Below, in pieces: positions 34,279-45,157 of a stretch of 64,000 nt of DNA. Position 1 is the stretch's first letter. Every line of letters begins with the position of its first letter. The DNA lies in contig JAHBBC010000025.1 of assembly GCA_019915015.1 (NCBI GenBank), positions 372,001-436,000 on the forward strand. The letters are read 5' to 3'. This DNA comes from Auriscalpium vulgare (lineage: Eukaryota; Basidiomycota; Agaricomycetes; Russulales; Auriscalpiaceae). The notes under the pieces were generated by a model that had not been told where the DNA came from, searched no databases, and saw nothing but the letters and a program-made list of their open reading frames with translations. A program made the translations under genes and the position numbers.

Positions 34279-35873
34279 TCAGACTAAGCCTCGCTCCAAC
34301 TCGTCTGGAACCACAGATGATCCTCGTCCAAGATCTCTGTCCAACTGGCTCTCATCCCAGGGAGGACTATTTTCTCTCTGGCTTGTCATCTCGCTCTCGG
34401 GCTCATCATCCGGAGGTGTCGATGCGCGCGGCAGAGATGAAGGCGTCGATGCAGCGGTTGACATAGAGCCCGTGCGTGAGATGGAACGAGCGGGCGTAGC
34501 GGCGGCGACAACCAGAGGAGGATTCTGAAGGCGCGATATATTTTCACGGAGATCTTGAAGCTGCAGCTGAAGGTCATCGTCAAGTGCTTCCGACTTGCGG
34601 CGATACTCATCGTTCGTCCACAAGCCAATCTGCAGCTCACGAAAGAGGCGGTCGTGGCGATCGCGAGCGTCTTGGCGAAGACTATTCATGTCATCGCGCA
34701 GCCTGTCGACAGCTTTGCGGATGTTCTCTTCCTTTGACACCGCAAAGCTACGCCTGCCACATGAATTAGTCCACGTGCATTACCAACAACTAGTATTACT
34801 TACTCGATGGACTCCTTCAGTATGTCTTGAATGCCGGTGCGTGACGTGGGCTTGAAGCGACCCTTCAAGCTCTCCAGCTTCTCTTCCGACAGGTGTGCGG
34901 GAGTCTTCTTCGCACTTGCTTGCGACGAGGGCGGCACGCGGTTCTCTTTGGGAGTGTGTGGCGTCTGCGGTGGCGATCCCGGCCGGGTGCGGTCGCAGAA
35001 GAGTCTTGCGCGAGAGGCGCCGGGCCATCGTGAACGCGTAGGACGGGGTCTATGTCCTCTTCGCGCGGTTGCCGCACAGGTGGCGCGTCGTCGGGAGGCT
35101 GATAGTGCACTGTGCGGTGACCGTCCGGACCAACCCCAGTCGTGATGATGATCGGGTTTTCATTTGGGCGGGTGGCAAGGATCGCGTGAATTCGGGGGAA
35201 GACAGCGAACTCGGCCTCGATCTCCTCTGCACAGGATGTGTTAGCCTCCAGCGTGCTCATCGGAGATCACAAAATGAACTTACGCCAGATATTCTTGTGG
35301 CGTGCATCGGTATCCTCGGATGGGCCATCTGGCCCTATGTAGCAGACCAAATACTCATCTGGACCATCGTCGGCATCACCTGTGTCGACGATGGCCTCAT
35401 TCCCAGTGAGGACACCTCCACCCGTGCACTTAATGCGCCGAACCTTGGAGTGATAGGTGATGCGTAGCCTACACAAGCCTGTGAGCACGTATGAGGCATC
35501 CAATAAGGGTATGGACATACTGATTTATTTTCCCGAGCACCTTTGCTCCCAGACTGACGAAATCCGAGTCCGGAGCATCCTTCCAGAGGATGCGAGCAAG
35601 CCGCTGACCCGCTGCGACCTTACTTTCTCCGCTTTTCTTCTGGAAAGATGTCAGTAACAAAGCCAGATGATGCGTGGGCCACCTGCATACCTCACCACGC
35701 TTGTTACCAAACATAACCTTGCGATTTTGCGGCTGTTCGAGCTCCGTGATGAGCTGCAGGAGCAGCTCATTTGGCTTCTTATTTGTGCCCCAGCTGATGT
35801 TCTCCTCACGGGATTTCTTGCCCGGAGCTGTCTCAGGCTGGTCGGAGTCCGAGCGGCCGCGTTTCCGGGGCAT
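34279..35873 (-). CDS. Partner protein of the Harbinger-like element, probably Myb/SANT-like
   Basis: Five minus-strand exons fit by splice signals: 35873-35691, 35639-35521, 35468-35284, 35226-34804 and 34747-34279. The N terminus (M-P-R-K-R-G-R-S) is basic. The next section (NKKPNELLLQLITELE then AAGQRLARILW and LGAKVLGKINQ) has the spacing of a Myb/SANT-like DNA-binding module, which is the usual partner in this superfamily (inference). The C terminus contains a coiled coil (KEENIRKAVDRLRDDMNSL). Exon 4 does not keep frame: its start (EAEFAVFPRIHAI) and end (EEKLESLKGRFKPTS) are in different frames, so there is either a one-base loss or an unrecognised intron near 34970-35050. Confidence 0.55.
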
Positions 35874-36004
35874 TAAGAGAGTAGGAGAGTGTAGATTAAG
35901 GAGGTATCGCGAGGGAATGAGTGTGTGAGACACGAAGACGCCGCACAACGCGAGCGTCACCTAAAGTCACACGATTGTCACACATCGGGTCACTTATGCC
36001 GCGG

Positions 36005-36074
36005 GCCGAATCGAAAACGAAAGGCGTTTGAAAACGAAACGGAAACGAAAACGGTCTACTCTGAGCTCCCCTAT
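36005..36074 (-). repeat. Right terminal inverted repeat of the Harbinger-like element
   Basis: 70 bp, perfect partner of 32686-32755. Confidence 0.9.
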
Positions 36075-36700
36075 CGTAAACACATCTAGTATGTGATTTA
36101 ATATAGGAATTGGATATCCTGCAGATATTCTGCACCGGAACATTTTGTATGAACAAAAGATATTCCTCGAGTTATGTTGCCCTGGCTTATACAAATTGTG
36201 ATTCAGCATATGTCTGTACAACATAAGAGAAACAGATTAAGAATAAGTTGGCCTAACGTAATGATAACACAAGATAAGCTCAATTAGGATAAGCACTGCA
36301 TATTTTGGGCCGGCACATTGCTTGATTAATCAAAATGTGCTCGCAAATGAGTTTGAGGGTCATTTTTTGAAACACATCTGGAATGTCTTTACAGCATGTC
36401 ACTTAGTCATAAGCTGATTTCAATCCGATTGTGCCTTGCATTGTACCTAGCCGACTTCTTTTGTATGTGATTTGCATGTGCTGACCTAGCACAATGAAAA
36501 TCATATCTGTCACACATTTTAAAGGTGATATAAGTGGGCTATTGATTAATCCTACGGAGCATATCATAACAGTTGACTGCTAACAGTCAACATTCACAGT
36601 CAACAGTCAACAGCTAGCGGTTTACGCTCAATTGTCAGCAGTAAACAGTTGACAGTCGACGCTTAAACAGTTGACAGTCGACGCTCAGCGCTCAACACTC
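36075..36700. other. AT-rich spacer ending in a GTTGAC/GTCAAC cluster
   Basis: No gene. From about 36568 to 36690 the words GTTGAC and GTCAAC recur many times in both orientations, including a tandem pair AAACAGTTGACAGTCGACGCT at 36644-36690. Confidence 0.7.
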
Positions 36701-36761
36701 AAGACGGCCACATAATCAACGCAACATCTTCGCCAAGCGTCAGCCCGGTCGAGCACACAAA
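36701..36761. repeat. 61-bp direct repeat, first copy (second at 37227-37287)
   Basis: The two copies differ at one base (GGCCACATAATC against GGCCATATAATC). They enclose 465 bp. Confidence 0.9.
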
Positions 36762-37897
36762 GTAGGCCGTGGTAGGAGGCGCAGTGAGCGGCGTGTAGGG
36801 GGACGAAATTGGAGGCGTGAGCACGTCGCCCGAGGTCTTAGATTGTGAATGGGACTGCGAATGATAGGAAGGCGCCTGATATGATTCGTATGTGTTCGTC
36901 GTAGGGCTTGGCAAGGTCCGCAAATGTGACCGTGGTGCTCGAGCGGACGAGCAGAGACGGGCACGCACGTATGTTTTGATGAGGTCGTCGCGATTGCAGT
37001 TGCTGTTGATGACGGGACTATAACGCGGCGCGGACCTGCGGCGGGTTGTTTGGGTAAGTTGGGGGGCAAATGCTCCGCATGTCCCGCGCTGAGCTGAGAC
37101 ATTCAAAGCACATCGTGTTCCCCACGTCGAGGGTGGACATGATGGTGCAAACAAATCCATCGATCGCGAATTAGATATGCCTCGGCCACGCCGGTGTCAA
37201 TCCTCCAAGAGCTTACATTGCACGTAAAGACGGCCATATAATCAACGCAACATCTTCGCCAAGCGTCAGCCCGGTCGAGCACACAAACTGCTAAAGGGCG
37301 CACCTTCGTTCAGGAAGCGATGGAACGTGTTCAGCGCGGTGTGGTCCTGAGCGTGAACAACACGATATTCTCGGATACGACATGGTGCGCACTGCTGGAA
37401 CACATTTTAATCTTGAAACGTCGAACGAGCTGATGACGGTGGATGAGAGGTTGGATCTCAGAGCTGGGTGCGTGGGGATGGGGTGTCTTGTGGGGCAGAT
37501 GAGATGCGCGCCGCCGGAGGTCTCTCGAAGTTCCTATCATCACGCTGAACGCTGCGACAAGAAAGGTGTTGTCTCCTGGTCTATCCGCCGATTACGACCC
37601 GCTGACATGGAATGTCGACATCTTGCGCCGCGCGTCTGTGTGAATCTGTGCTGGGAGGAAGAGCCTGGAGATGGAGTGAGGCCGGGAGACCAACGCGCGC
37701 CCCCACGCGCAGCACGGGCCCCATGCATTCGGAAGTCAGCGTGCCTTACGTCTTCGCTTCCCGCTGACAGGACATCGCACCGCGGTTTGGCGAGTGGATG
37801 CGCCCCCCTCTCTTCCTCTCGCACCCCAGCATCGCCAGCTCCACGGTGCGCAGAACGGCACAGATGGAGGCGGCGCTGTTTCGTCCGTCCTTCGCCA
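36762..37897. other. Region without a supported gene
   Basis: Holds the second 61-bp repeat (37227-37287). Minus-strand frames near 36699-37160 and 37540-38412 are open but compositionally biased. One minus frame at 37746-37880 (SAASICAVLRTVELAMLG) may be the C-terminal end of the interrupted gene to the right. Not resolved. Confidence 0.3.
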
Positions 37898-38659
37898 TCA
37901 TCGCGGGTCCGAGGCGACAAGTGCAGGTGGCGGAGAATGGTCTGGGCCTGAGTATGCAGACCGGAGAGGAAGCGATGGCATAAGATGAGTCGCACAAGTA
38001 GGGGATCCGGAGCTATCAGGCTCTCCAGCTCCTGTGGACAGGGACGAGTCGTGCGCGGACCGACGAGGTGGCAAGGTGTGCGAACGGGATCGGTATGAGT
38101 GGCACGCGGCGGCGATGACGGGCGTTGGGATGACGGTGGGCGAGGGGTGCGCGTCCGAGCGCGGGGTGCGCAATCTGTTTTAAAAACAGTACTTGAGCAA
38201 TAGGCAGACGACGGAGGCGGTGCACCCGAACTCGCGCTGCACGATGCGCTCCCATTTGAGCTTGAGGTCGCGCAGCTTCGCCTCGTGCACGGCGAGCTCC
38301 GAGCACAGGTCGAGGCAGCGCGAATCCTTCTGCACGATGAACTGCAGGAGATTTGCGGCCTGTGGGCGCCAGTCAGCACGTACAAAATTGAGGTGAGGTG
38401 AGGAAGGCTCACTTCTCCGCAAGTGTGAGCACTGCGGGCTCCACCGGCCGTTCTCTCGCCTCTTTCAGAGCTCTCGGTCTGCTTCAGCGGCGACGAGATA
38501 AGTAGATGCGCGCTGCGGCCGGGCGCCCATGAGAGCGGGCTGCCGGGCGGGAGATACGAGATGGGCGTCTGGCGGCGCTGTGCGCGGGGCGCAGGTGAGG
38601 GTATGTTGGCGATCGAGGCTAGCGGGACGCTGGCGGGCGCGGGGAGGTGCAGCGCAGGG
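37898..38659 (-). pseudogene. 3' part of a host-type gene, cut by the KDZ element
   Basis: Minus-strand coding sequence runs from the element edge: exon 38659-38413 (TPISYLPPGSPLSWAPGRSA, then LISSPLKQTESSERGER), a 53-bp intron (GTGAGC...CACAG), exon 38359-38226 (AANLLQFIVQKDSRCLDL through LKWERIVQREFG, likely coiled coil), a 51-bp intron (GTGCAC...AACAG) and a third exon from 38174 (RTPRSDAHPSPTVIPTPV). Frames agree across both introns, so this looks like a real protein. There is no start; the open frame reaches the inverted repeat at 38660, so the 5' part should lie beyond 59582. I cannot name the family. Confidence 0.5.
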
Positions 38660-39372
38660 CATCAGGAAATTTTACCCATCCTATGTAGATCTATGACACC
38701 TGCATAGCACATATAGTAATATAGGAAGGTCAAGTTCTATGTGGTCCTATGTAGCCACCCCTCCCCACTACACAGCGCTATATAGTGCACAGACCATGCT
38801 ACATTGTGCTACCACCACTACATAGCGCAGCCTGCCATCTGTGGTGCTACAGTAGTCACTGTAGTCAACTGTAGCCAACACAGCATGGATTGACTGCATT
38901 GCCACCTGTGCCATCATATTCAGTGTAGGAGGTGTTGGCTACGATGCCACCATAGTAGACATATGCAGTGTTGCTGCTTTACTATGCTATGTGCACACAG
39001 TAGGCTGTGTATGCACCAGTGGCTACACATGCACTTGCTAACAGCTATGTTCACTATCTTGGCAGCACAAGCTATAATGCTTGCACCAGAAGCTCTGTTG
39101 ACCATACAGCCTAGGGCACTAGCATAGGACCATTCAATATGATCATCCAAATGCAATAGACATTAAAACCATCTGGCATTGAGTCTATCATAATGAGCCT
39201 GTACCTGTACTACTTGGCTGGAGAAAGAGAAAAGACTGGGATATCAAATGATGGAAGGATAGCCTGGATATGCGACAATATAGGGAATATTAATGGACGA
39301 GAGATCACTTAATGAAATAGGAAGCACGTAGTGAATGTATCTGGAACATTGAAGAATTAGTCAGGCAAAAAG
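38660..39372. repeat. Left subterminal repeat region of the KDZ element
   Basis: No gene. Many short words built on CTATGTAG, CTACATAG, CATAGTAG, GTAGCC and GGCTAC occur in both orientations, densest from 38680 to 39000, and they also occur at 59320-59570. They are probable transposase-binding sites. Confidence 0.65.
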
Positions 39373-41432
39373 CTACCTGAGGAAGAGGGACAGACTTGGA
39401 GGATCGACGAATGGACGCTCTATCTTAGGATGATCGAGGCATATTTGATGGGCCAGCCTCTGCGTTGGGAACCGGGGCTGGCTGGCACCATGATCGGACG
39501 AGTCCTTGACATACTCCAACCCATCTTCAGTCACGCGTGGCGCGGTCCCGTCGTCTAGGAAGTCATCATCAGAGTCTAAGTCCGCGTTGGTCTGCAACCC
39601 AACGGTGGTGCTCAGCCCCGAGATGGTCCTGCCCAGCCGTTCAGTAAGCGGCAGTCAAATCAACGGAAGACGTACAGGGCCTCCGACCATATGCGTCGCT
39701 GTAATGACGCCAGTGCACCTGGCTGCATCTTCTTGAACTTCTCGAGAGACGTGAGATGTCGGATGTATACGGTCTGGTAGCTGTCGTGGTTGAATTCGTT
39801 GCCCTTGGTGGTTTTGACCCCGGTCTTCCAGTCGCACAGAGCGCATTCAATCTGCCAGATAGACGGTGAGAGAAGCCTAACGACACAAAGCGCATGATGA
39901 AGACAACGCACGGATGTCACCAGGAGTGCAATGAGATTCAACGACACTGGGTTGAAGCGTGCGGAATAAAGACCAGCTGCATCGGCCTTGCTGTTAGCAA
40001 GCCACTGCGCTGCGAATAGGGCGGGGATGATGGTGTTTCCAAATGGCCCACGTCGCTGGGCTGTAGCTTCAGCAGAGCATGGGATGGTGGAACAATCAGG
40101 GCCGCACCTGGTCGAGATTCCGAAAGTGAAACAAACTCTTCTTCAACAGCTGCTGCACAGCATCCTGCGCGTCGTACTTGGCGTCGACCTGGATGAGGCG
40201 GTAGTGCGAGGGAACCAAACTTTGCGCCTTCGTCTTGACCTGCCCACGAAGCTGCCAGGTGCGCTGGCCGATCTAGAGGGAGACAGCGTTGGACAGCGAG
40301 GTGAAAAGGAGAGAAAAACTCGCACTATGGACAGCATTGTTTCCCGATACAGCTGGTCCTTATCAAAGCGCGCCCGCCGACGTGGCGCTGAGAGCTCCCG
40401 ACAGGCCTCGAGGTAGCTAGCCTTACTCATCTGCACCGTCTCTGCGTCCTCGGGAAAGCCTTGCTCGTTGGCGACCTTGATCCTCATGTGAATGTTTGCG
40501 ACCCTGAGGAGGCCTTTCGTTGCCGGTGACTGCTTTTTCTGCAGCGCCCGAGCAGCGCGTGCTGGATCGTATGGCGTGAAGGGCACTTCCTTCGAAGCTT
40601 GCTGGCGGCTTGCGCGAGGCGGCGTTGACGGCGTTGACATCGGACCAGGGCTGGATGTGCGCGGTGGGCTGGACGACGGCGGCAGGTTGACGTTGCCCGA
40701 TGGGCTGAGCGAATGCGATGAGTTGCTCTTGTTCTTGAGGCGCGCGGGAAGCTTGCTGGCGACCGGCTTTGGGGTGCTGAAGCGGATCTACGGAACAAGT
40801 TAAGGGCATACTGGGCTGCTGGCAAGTATGACTGACCTCAGGAATCCTAGCGTCGCGCGGCAGAGGGTCCTTCCTCGCCTTCTTGCTGGCGGCCTGGCGC
40901 GAGGGTTGCTCGGCAGCTTCCTCCTCGTTGTCTCCTGAGTGCTCTGAGCCCGCTACCTACTGGTCAATATTCAACACAGCGTACCAGCGAGAACGGCTTA
41001 CAATATTCCTTCCTCTTGCGACGCGCCCGGTATTCCTCGTCCTCAACGACGCTAAAGTCATCCTCGCCTATATCTGCCTGAGCGTCGCGCTGCTCCATGC
41101 TTTCAGGCATATCTGCGTCAGCATCCTCGTCGTCGTCTTCCTCTTGAGCTTCTGCCGCCTGAAATGCTGCCTCGGCCTCGTTCGATTCCTGTTCGTCCTG
41201 CAGCCGATCTTGCTGGCGTTCTAACGTTGCAGTTGAAGATGGGCTTGGCGGGACATGCAAGCAACGACGTACGTTTTTTTTTGGCTGCCTTGGCCGCCTT
41301 TTGAGCCTTCGCCAACAGATTCCTGAGTGTCGCTTCGTCCAGCCGGCTGACATCAACCCTGCCGCTCGGCGACGGCGGTTGCTGGTTGCTACGAGTGTTC
41401 ATGGCGCGTGCAGGCGCAGGGTTGCGAGCCAT
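39373..41432 (-). CDS. DUF6532-like protein encoded within the KDZ element
   Basis: Eight minus-strand exons keep frame throughout: 41432-41273, 41220-41002, 40952-40837, 40787-40326, 40272-40108, 40055-39912, 39851-39676 and 39628-39373, giving 565 residues. The N-terminal half is disordered and charged (NEAEAAFQAAEAQEEDDD, then RARRKRKEY) and suggests a nuclear protein. The C-terminal half resembles fungal DUF6532: ARFDKDQLYRETMLSI, IGQRTWQLRGQVKTKAQ, GPFGNTIIPALFAAQW, LNLIALLVTS joined to IECALCDWKTG, then TSLEKF. The function of DUF6532 is unknown. Start could be ATG 41432 or 41402. Confidence 0.65.
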
Positions 41433-41811
41433 GGCGCATGTAGGCGCAGGGTGAAGGACGGCTTGACGTGGCACGGGAGAGAGAAGGGGCGGACGAAGCG
41501 GAGGCCAAGCGGGCTCGCGGCAGGTAAATATGACAGGTCGGGTAACGGTCACATTCAAGACCAGCGATTCAGATTACATACTACGTACAGACAGCAATCA
41601 CTTGCATCCTCCGACTGCCTTTGAGGAGACCTGTGACCAAAATGGCACCAAGAAACACGCACGTACGATAACACAGAATTTTTTCACCTCGGGCCAACGC
41701 AGCTGAGAGAACCGACATGGAGCGTTGATGAAGGAGCTAGTGTGCACTGAGTTAGTACACAGGAGCAGAAGACGACTGGGAGGCGTCAGCATGCACGCAC
41801 CTACGTCTCTA
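41433..41811. other. Spacer inside the KDZ element
   Basis: Between the DUF6532-like gene start and the end of the next minus-strand gene; probably the DUF6532 promoter. No other feature. Confidence 0.4.
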
Positions 41812-42387
41812 TCACTCCTCGGAGGACTCCTCCTCATTGATGTCCATCAGCTGGGGGCGTCCCACGCAGTTCAATTCGACTCGATAGCGGGGGCTGTAAT
41901 TCAAAGTAAGATTAGATGCGGCGTGTTCGTGTTCACAACTCAAGGCACAAGTTACCCAAGAACAAGCCCACTAAGACGGTCGCCCTTGTCGACAGCCCAC
42001 TTCAGCTGCCCGGCCGCGTCCGTTGTGACCTGGAACTTGATCGTCAACTGCTGGGGGCCTGAAGTGCTTGACAGCTTTTTGAGCGTGGTCGGAATGGCTG
42101 TGAGGATCTCCAAAACCTCGGCGGCAATGGACCCGCCGCGGATTTTAGGCTGGCCTGTCGGAGCACAGACGCGGGTGGGGCCTTGGATGACTGGTCGCGC
42201 CCAGGATGTTGGTCCAATTGTAGTGAATGCGAGAACCCCGGACGCATGCAGATCAAGATGAGCCACCTGAAGCGGTGCAAGGCATAAGCAGGCTGCTCAG
42301 TTATCAATGGGACCGCCGACGTACAAATTGACCTGATCGAGGTATCGTTGCGTAGAAGATTACTTGAGCCTGGGTAACGGTGACTCG
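41812..42387 (-). CDS. Small protein, second of two tandem paralogues (unknown function)
   Basis: Minus-strand exons: an incomplete first exon ending 42325 (V-T-V-T-Q-A-Q-V-I-F-Y-A-T-I-P), 42266-41956 and 41893-41812. It matches the neighbour at 42493-43063 in sequence (HLDLHASGVLAFTTI, GQLKWAVD, YRVELNCVGRPQL) and in both intron positions and phases (0, then 2). The tail is acidic (DINEEESSEE). No in-frame ATG exists upstream before the stop codon of the neighbour, which is in the same frame. So either an unseen first exon supplies the start, or the copy is 5' broken or made as part of a joint transcript. Confidence 0.5.
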
Positions 42388-42492
42388 CGGTGCCCCCAAG
42401 CGGTCTGCGGTGGTGGCGGGGTAAGGGGAGAGATGACGACGTGCCAGATGCGGGGTTGGGGCTCTAGATGCAGATGAGCAAAGGAGTGCGAG

Positions 42493-43063
42493 TCAGAGAG
42501 AATCTTGGTCGCACTCTGCCCCCATCTGCGGCTGCTGAACAACCTTCAGCTGCAGCCTTCCCACCGCATCCAAACCCACTTCGTAATTCGAACTATGATG
42601 CAGTGTTCCAGTCAGTAGTGCTGGCTCACCGTGCAGGACGAGAACGTACCCAAACTTCAAGCCCTCCAGGCCGCCCTCTTCCAGACTGAATTCGATATTC
42701 CCATCCGCATCCGCGGTGGCTCGCACATTGATCTTGAAATGGTCCTGGTATCCTTGAGCGCTGTCGGAGTTGGGCGGCAGCATCTTGGGGACAGTTGCGA
42801 GCATGCGCGCTATCTCTGCTGTGGCGGAGTGGAAGGTCGCACGGTTGGTGGCCAGGTCTTCAACAATCTCGGGAGGCCAGGCATTCGGCGAGATAGTCGT
42901 AAAGCATAAGGCCCCCGACTTGTCGATGTCGAGGTGCACGACCTTGAGCGATAAGTATCGGGGTTAAGTCAGCGCGCGCCGTGATCGACAGAGATCGGCG
43001 ACGTACGAAACGCCCAGAACCAGGCACCGTCATATAGAAGAGAACCCGCGATTGCGAATGCAT
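42493..43063 (-). CDS. Small protein, first of two tandem paralogues (unknown function)
   Basis: Three minus-strand exons, 43063-43007, 42942-42650 and 42592-42493, introns of 64 and 57 bp at phases 0 and 2, total 149 residues. Visible: MHSQSRVLFYMTVPGSGRF, HLDIDKSGALCFTTISPNAW, a helix EIARMLATVPKML, then FKINVRATADADGNIEF and NYEVGLDAVGRLQLKVV. Alternating strands suggest a small beta-rich domain. I do not recognise the family. It lies back-to-back with the plus-strand gene at 43591 and is part of the KDZ cargo. Confidence 0.6.
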
Positions 43064-43590
43064 TGTGCTGTCGACGACACGCAGATGGGCGGATGGGACT
43101 CAAGGGTTGGGATGCAAAGCGATGATGGGGGATGGGGGGCAGGGGGCAGCAAGAAGCGGTCTCCGTTGCTGCGTCTTAAGTACAGGGCCCTAGAAATAGA
43201 ATAAGTAATGGACCTGCCCCCTTAGAGAGCTAAGGTTCAACGAGGCGCTGGGGACTCTGAGGTAACGCGGAGCTGAGGGAGCGGGCGGCGATGAGAGAGC
43301 CGGCAGCGATGAGAGAGCGCGCCGACGACGCGAGACAATCTAACATTGTAAGTACTGTATACTGGGCTCTCTGTTTGCGCTACCAGCGACTTTGCTGCGG
43401 AAGACGGTGAGCATTGTGCTGATTTACTGAGCACGAGGCGCACGAGGCAGCCAGCAGGCAGGCTGCAGGCAGGGCAGCGAGCAAACACGCGACACTGCGC
43501 AAGAATCAGATAAGAGGCGCAGCACCTCGGCTCACCCTCCCCAGCTTCCTCACCTCTCCCACACCTCTTCAATCAGCGCGTTCGTGCACA
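43064..43590. promoter_or_regulatory. Divergent promoter region between two cargo genes
   Basis: 527 bp between a minus-strand start (43063) and a plus-strand start (43591). Contains a short repeat GGC(G/A)GCGATGAGAGAGC (43285-43320). No core promoter element identified with confidence. Confidence 0.4.
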
Positions 43591-44488
43591 ATGGCAACTG
43601 GGGTAAGCTATTGACCTCAGCGCCGTTGTTGCGACTGCTGATCGGCGCTCTACAGGATACCTTGCAAGACGTGAATGTTGTCGTTGCAGGACACGGCACG
43701 GTGGACGTCGTTTTTAGGCCGGCAGACTTGGGAGCGGGCACGGTGCGTCCTTGCAGCTTCTTAGCATCCACGAGCTCTCGCTGATAGACGTCGTTGCTGC
43801 TTGTAGCACATCAGATTCCTTTCGATTCCTCACGATGGTCCCAACCCCGCGCCCGCGCGCGATGGCCAACCCGCCATGCGTGCTATGCCCACTGAAGTGC
43901 GCGAAATCACCTCCAGCCGCCACACACTCGCTCCTGCTGCAGACCCTCCTCCTGCCGCCAGCGGCAGCCCTGCGCTGCTGGGCCAACCTATCGTGAACGC
44001 CCCGGCTCCCATCATCCACTGCGCCCCGCCGTCTCTGCGAGTCGCCAGCCCTGGGCACTCTCCCATAGACGTCGATCGTGCCGACTCCCCTGGATTGCAG
44101 GCGCACCATGAGGGCCAAGAGTCAGACAAAGCAGAAGCCTCGGAGCACGACAATTCGGGGCACGACAGCGACATCCCTCTTGACGACGACCCCAGCATGA
44201 TGTTGCTCACGATGTCGCAGATGGCGCAGATGGGGGTGCACGGCTTGTCGGACAGCGAGGTGGCCAGGTTGGGGCTCCCGCCCGGGATCTACGTGGATTT
44301 CTCGGAACAGCCTAACTTTGACGGCGGCGAGTCTAGCGCCAGGTAAGTGCCGTGCGTTTGCTTAGGAATTCACTAATGCAATCCAATCTAGCGACGCCCA
44401 TCTGCCGCCGTCGCAAGCGAACGCTGCGCGTGCGTCCCCCGTCAAAAAGCGGGCTGGTCGCAGGGTCCGCAATCCGAGGGGGGTCTGA
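43591..44488 (+). CDS. Small acidic protein with basic tail, KDZ cargo (unknown function)
   Basis: Four exons fit in frame: 43591-43602, 43656-43742, 43807-44342 and 44392-44488, 243 residues. The first coding exon is only M-A-T-G. Then DTLQDVNVVVAGHGTVDVVF, a proline-rich stretch, an acidic centre (ESDKAEASEHDNSGHDSD, IPLDDDPSMM), LSDSEVARLGLPPGIYVDF and a basic end (VKKRAGRRVRNPRGV). The charge layout suggests a nuclear or chromatin-associated protein; this is inference. Alternative start or splice choices at the 5' end are possible. Confidence 0.5.
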
Positions 44489-45157
44489 GGAGCGGGGGAA
44501 GCGGCCCTCATAGCTAGGCACTTTTGCGACTCTGTGTAGATAACAATGCTTGAATTACTTGTCTTTGAATCGTCAACGCGGGTGCAGAGATCTCAGGGCA
44601 ACATGGTCACCAAGCGCCCAAGTTGACGTTTGATGCGTTGAACGCAAAGTCCGCGCCCGCCACACTCTCTTTCTTCGCCGCCGCCGCACACTCTCTTTCT
44701 TCGCCGCCTCCCACCACAGTTGGAGCCCTCCCGCCGCAAATTCGACGCGTTGCACGCCTTGCTTGTTGCGTTTAGCGCGTCGCTTTGCTTCCCTGCGAGC
44801 TTTTGGTGAGCTTCTTCATTTGCCTGCGCGTCTTGCACGGAATCGCTCCCGGCTCCTCTCGATGCAAAGGCACCCTCAGTGTTCCCAATGCTGACGAGCC
44901 TTATTGCCAGCTTCTTTGCGCGTCACTTGATTTGCCTATTCGGTGAGCTTCTTCATTTGCCCGCGCGTCTTGCACGGAATCGCTCCCGGCTCCTCTCGAT
45001 GCAAAGGCCTCCTCGCTGTTCCCAATGCTGACGAGCCTCATTCCTAGCTTGGTGCAATAGCAGTCAGTGCCTCCGATCCTATCCTGGTGAGTCTTCTATT
45101 GTGCGCCTGCTTGACAGCACACTCATGCTTTCTACCGCTTGTGCCAGCTGGCGTGCC
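44489..45157. repeat. Upstream region of the dioxygenase gene with a tandem repeat
   Basis: A unit of about 95 bp starting GGTGAGCTTCTTCATTTGCC occurs at 44815 and again at 44942 (period 127). A smaller repeat around CACACTCTCTTTCTTCGCCG lies at 44658-44707. No gene seen; it probably includes the dioxygenase promoter and leader. Confidence 0.7.

Larger units (their letters stand above)
32686..36074. mobile_element. PIF/Harbinger-like DNA transposon
   Basis: A 3.4-kb element bounded by perfect 70-bp inverted repeats. It encodes a DDE (Tnp4/HARBI1-like) transposase on plus and a multi-exon partner gene on minus, the two-gene layout known for this superfamily. Ends read ATAGGGGAGCTC; flanking TA on both sides could be a 2-bp duplication, since no 3-bp TWA duplication is clear. 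It inserted right behind the F-box gene. Confidence 0.85.

Noticed and set aside
36560..36690. CRISPR-like repeat array
   Set aside because: The repeats are short, of mixed orientation and without regular spacers; the genome is eukaryotic.
37540..38412. 290-codon minus-strand frame
   Set aside because: Composition is biased and it conflicts with the spliced model that keeps frame through 38226-38659.
38640..38660. Target-site duplication of the KDZ element
   Set aside because: No matching 8-9 bp direct repeat beside CATCAGG and CCTGATG; the shared bases are inverted and belong to the element ends.
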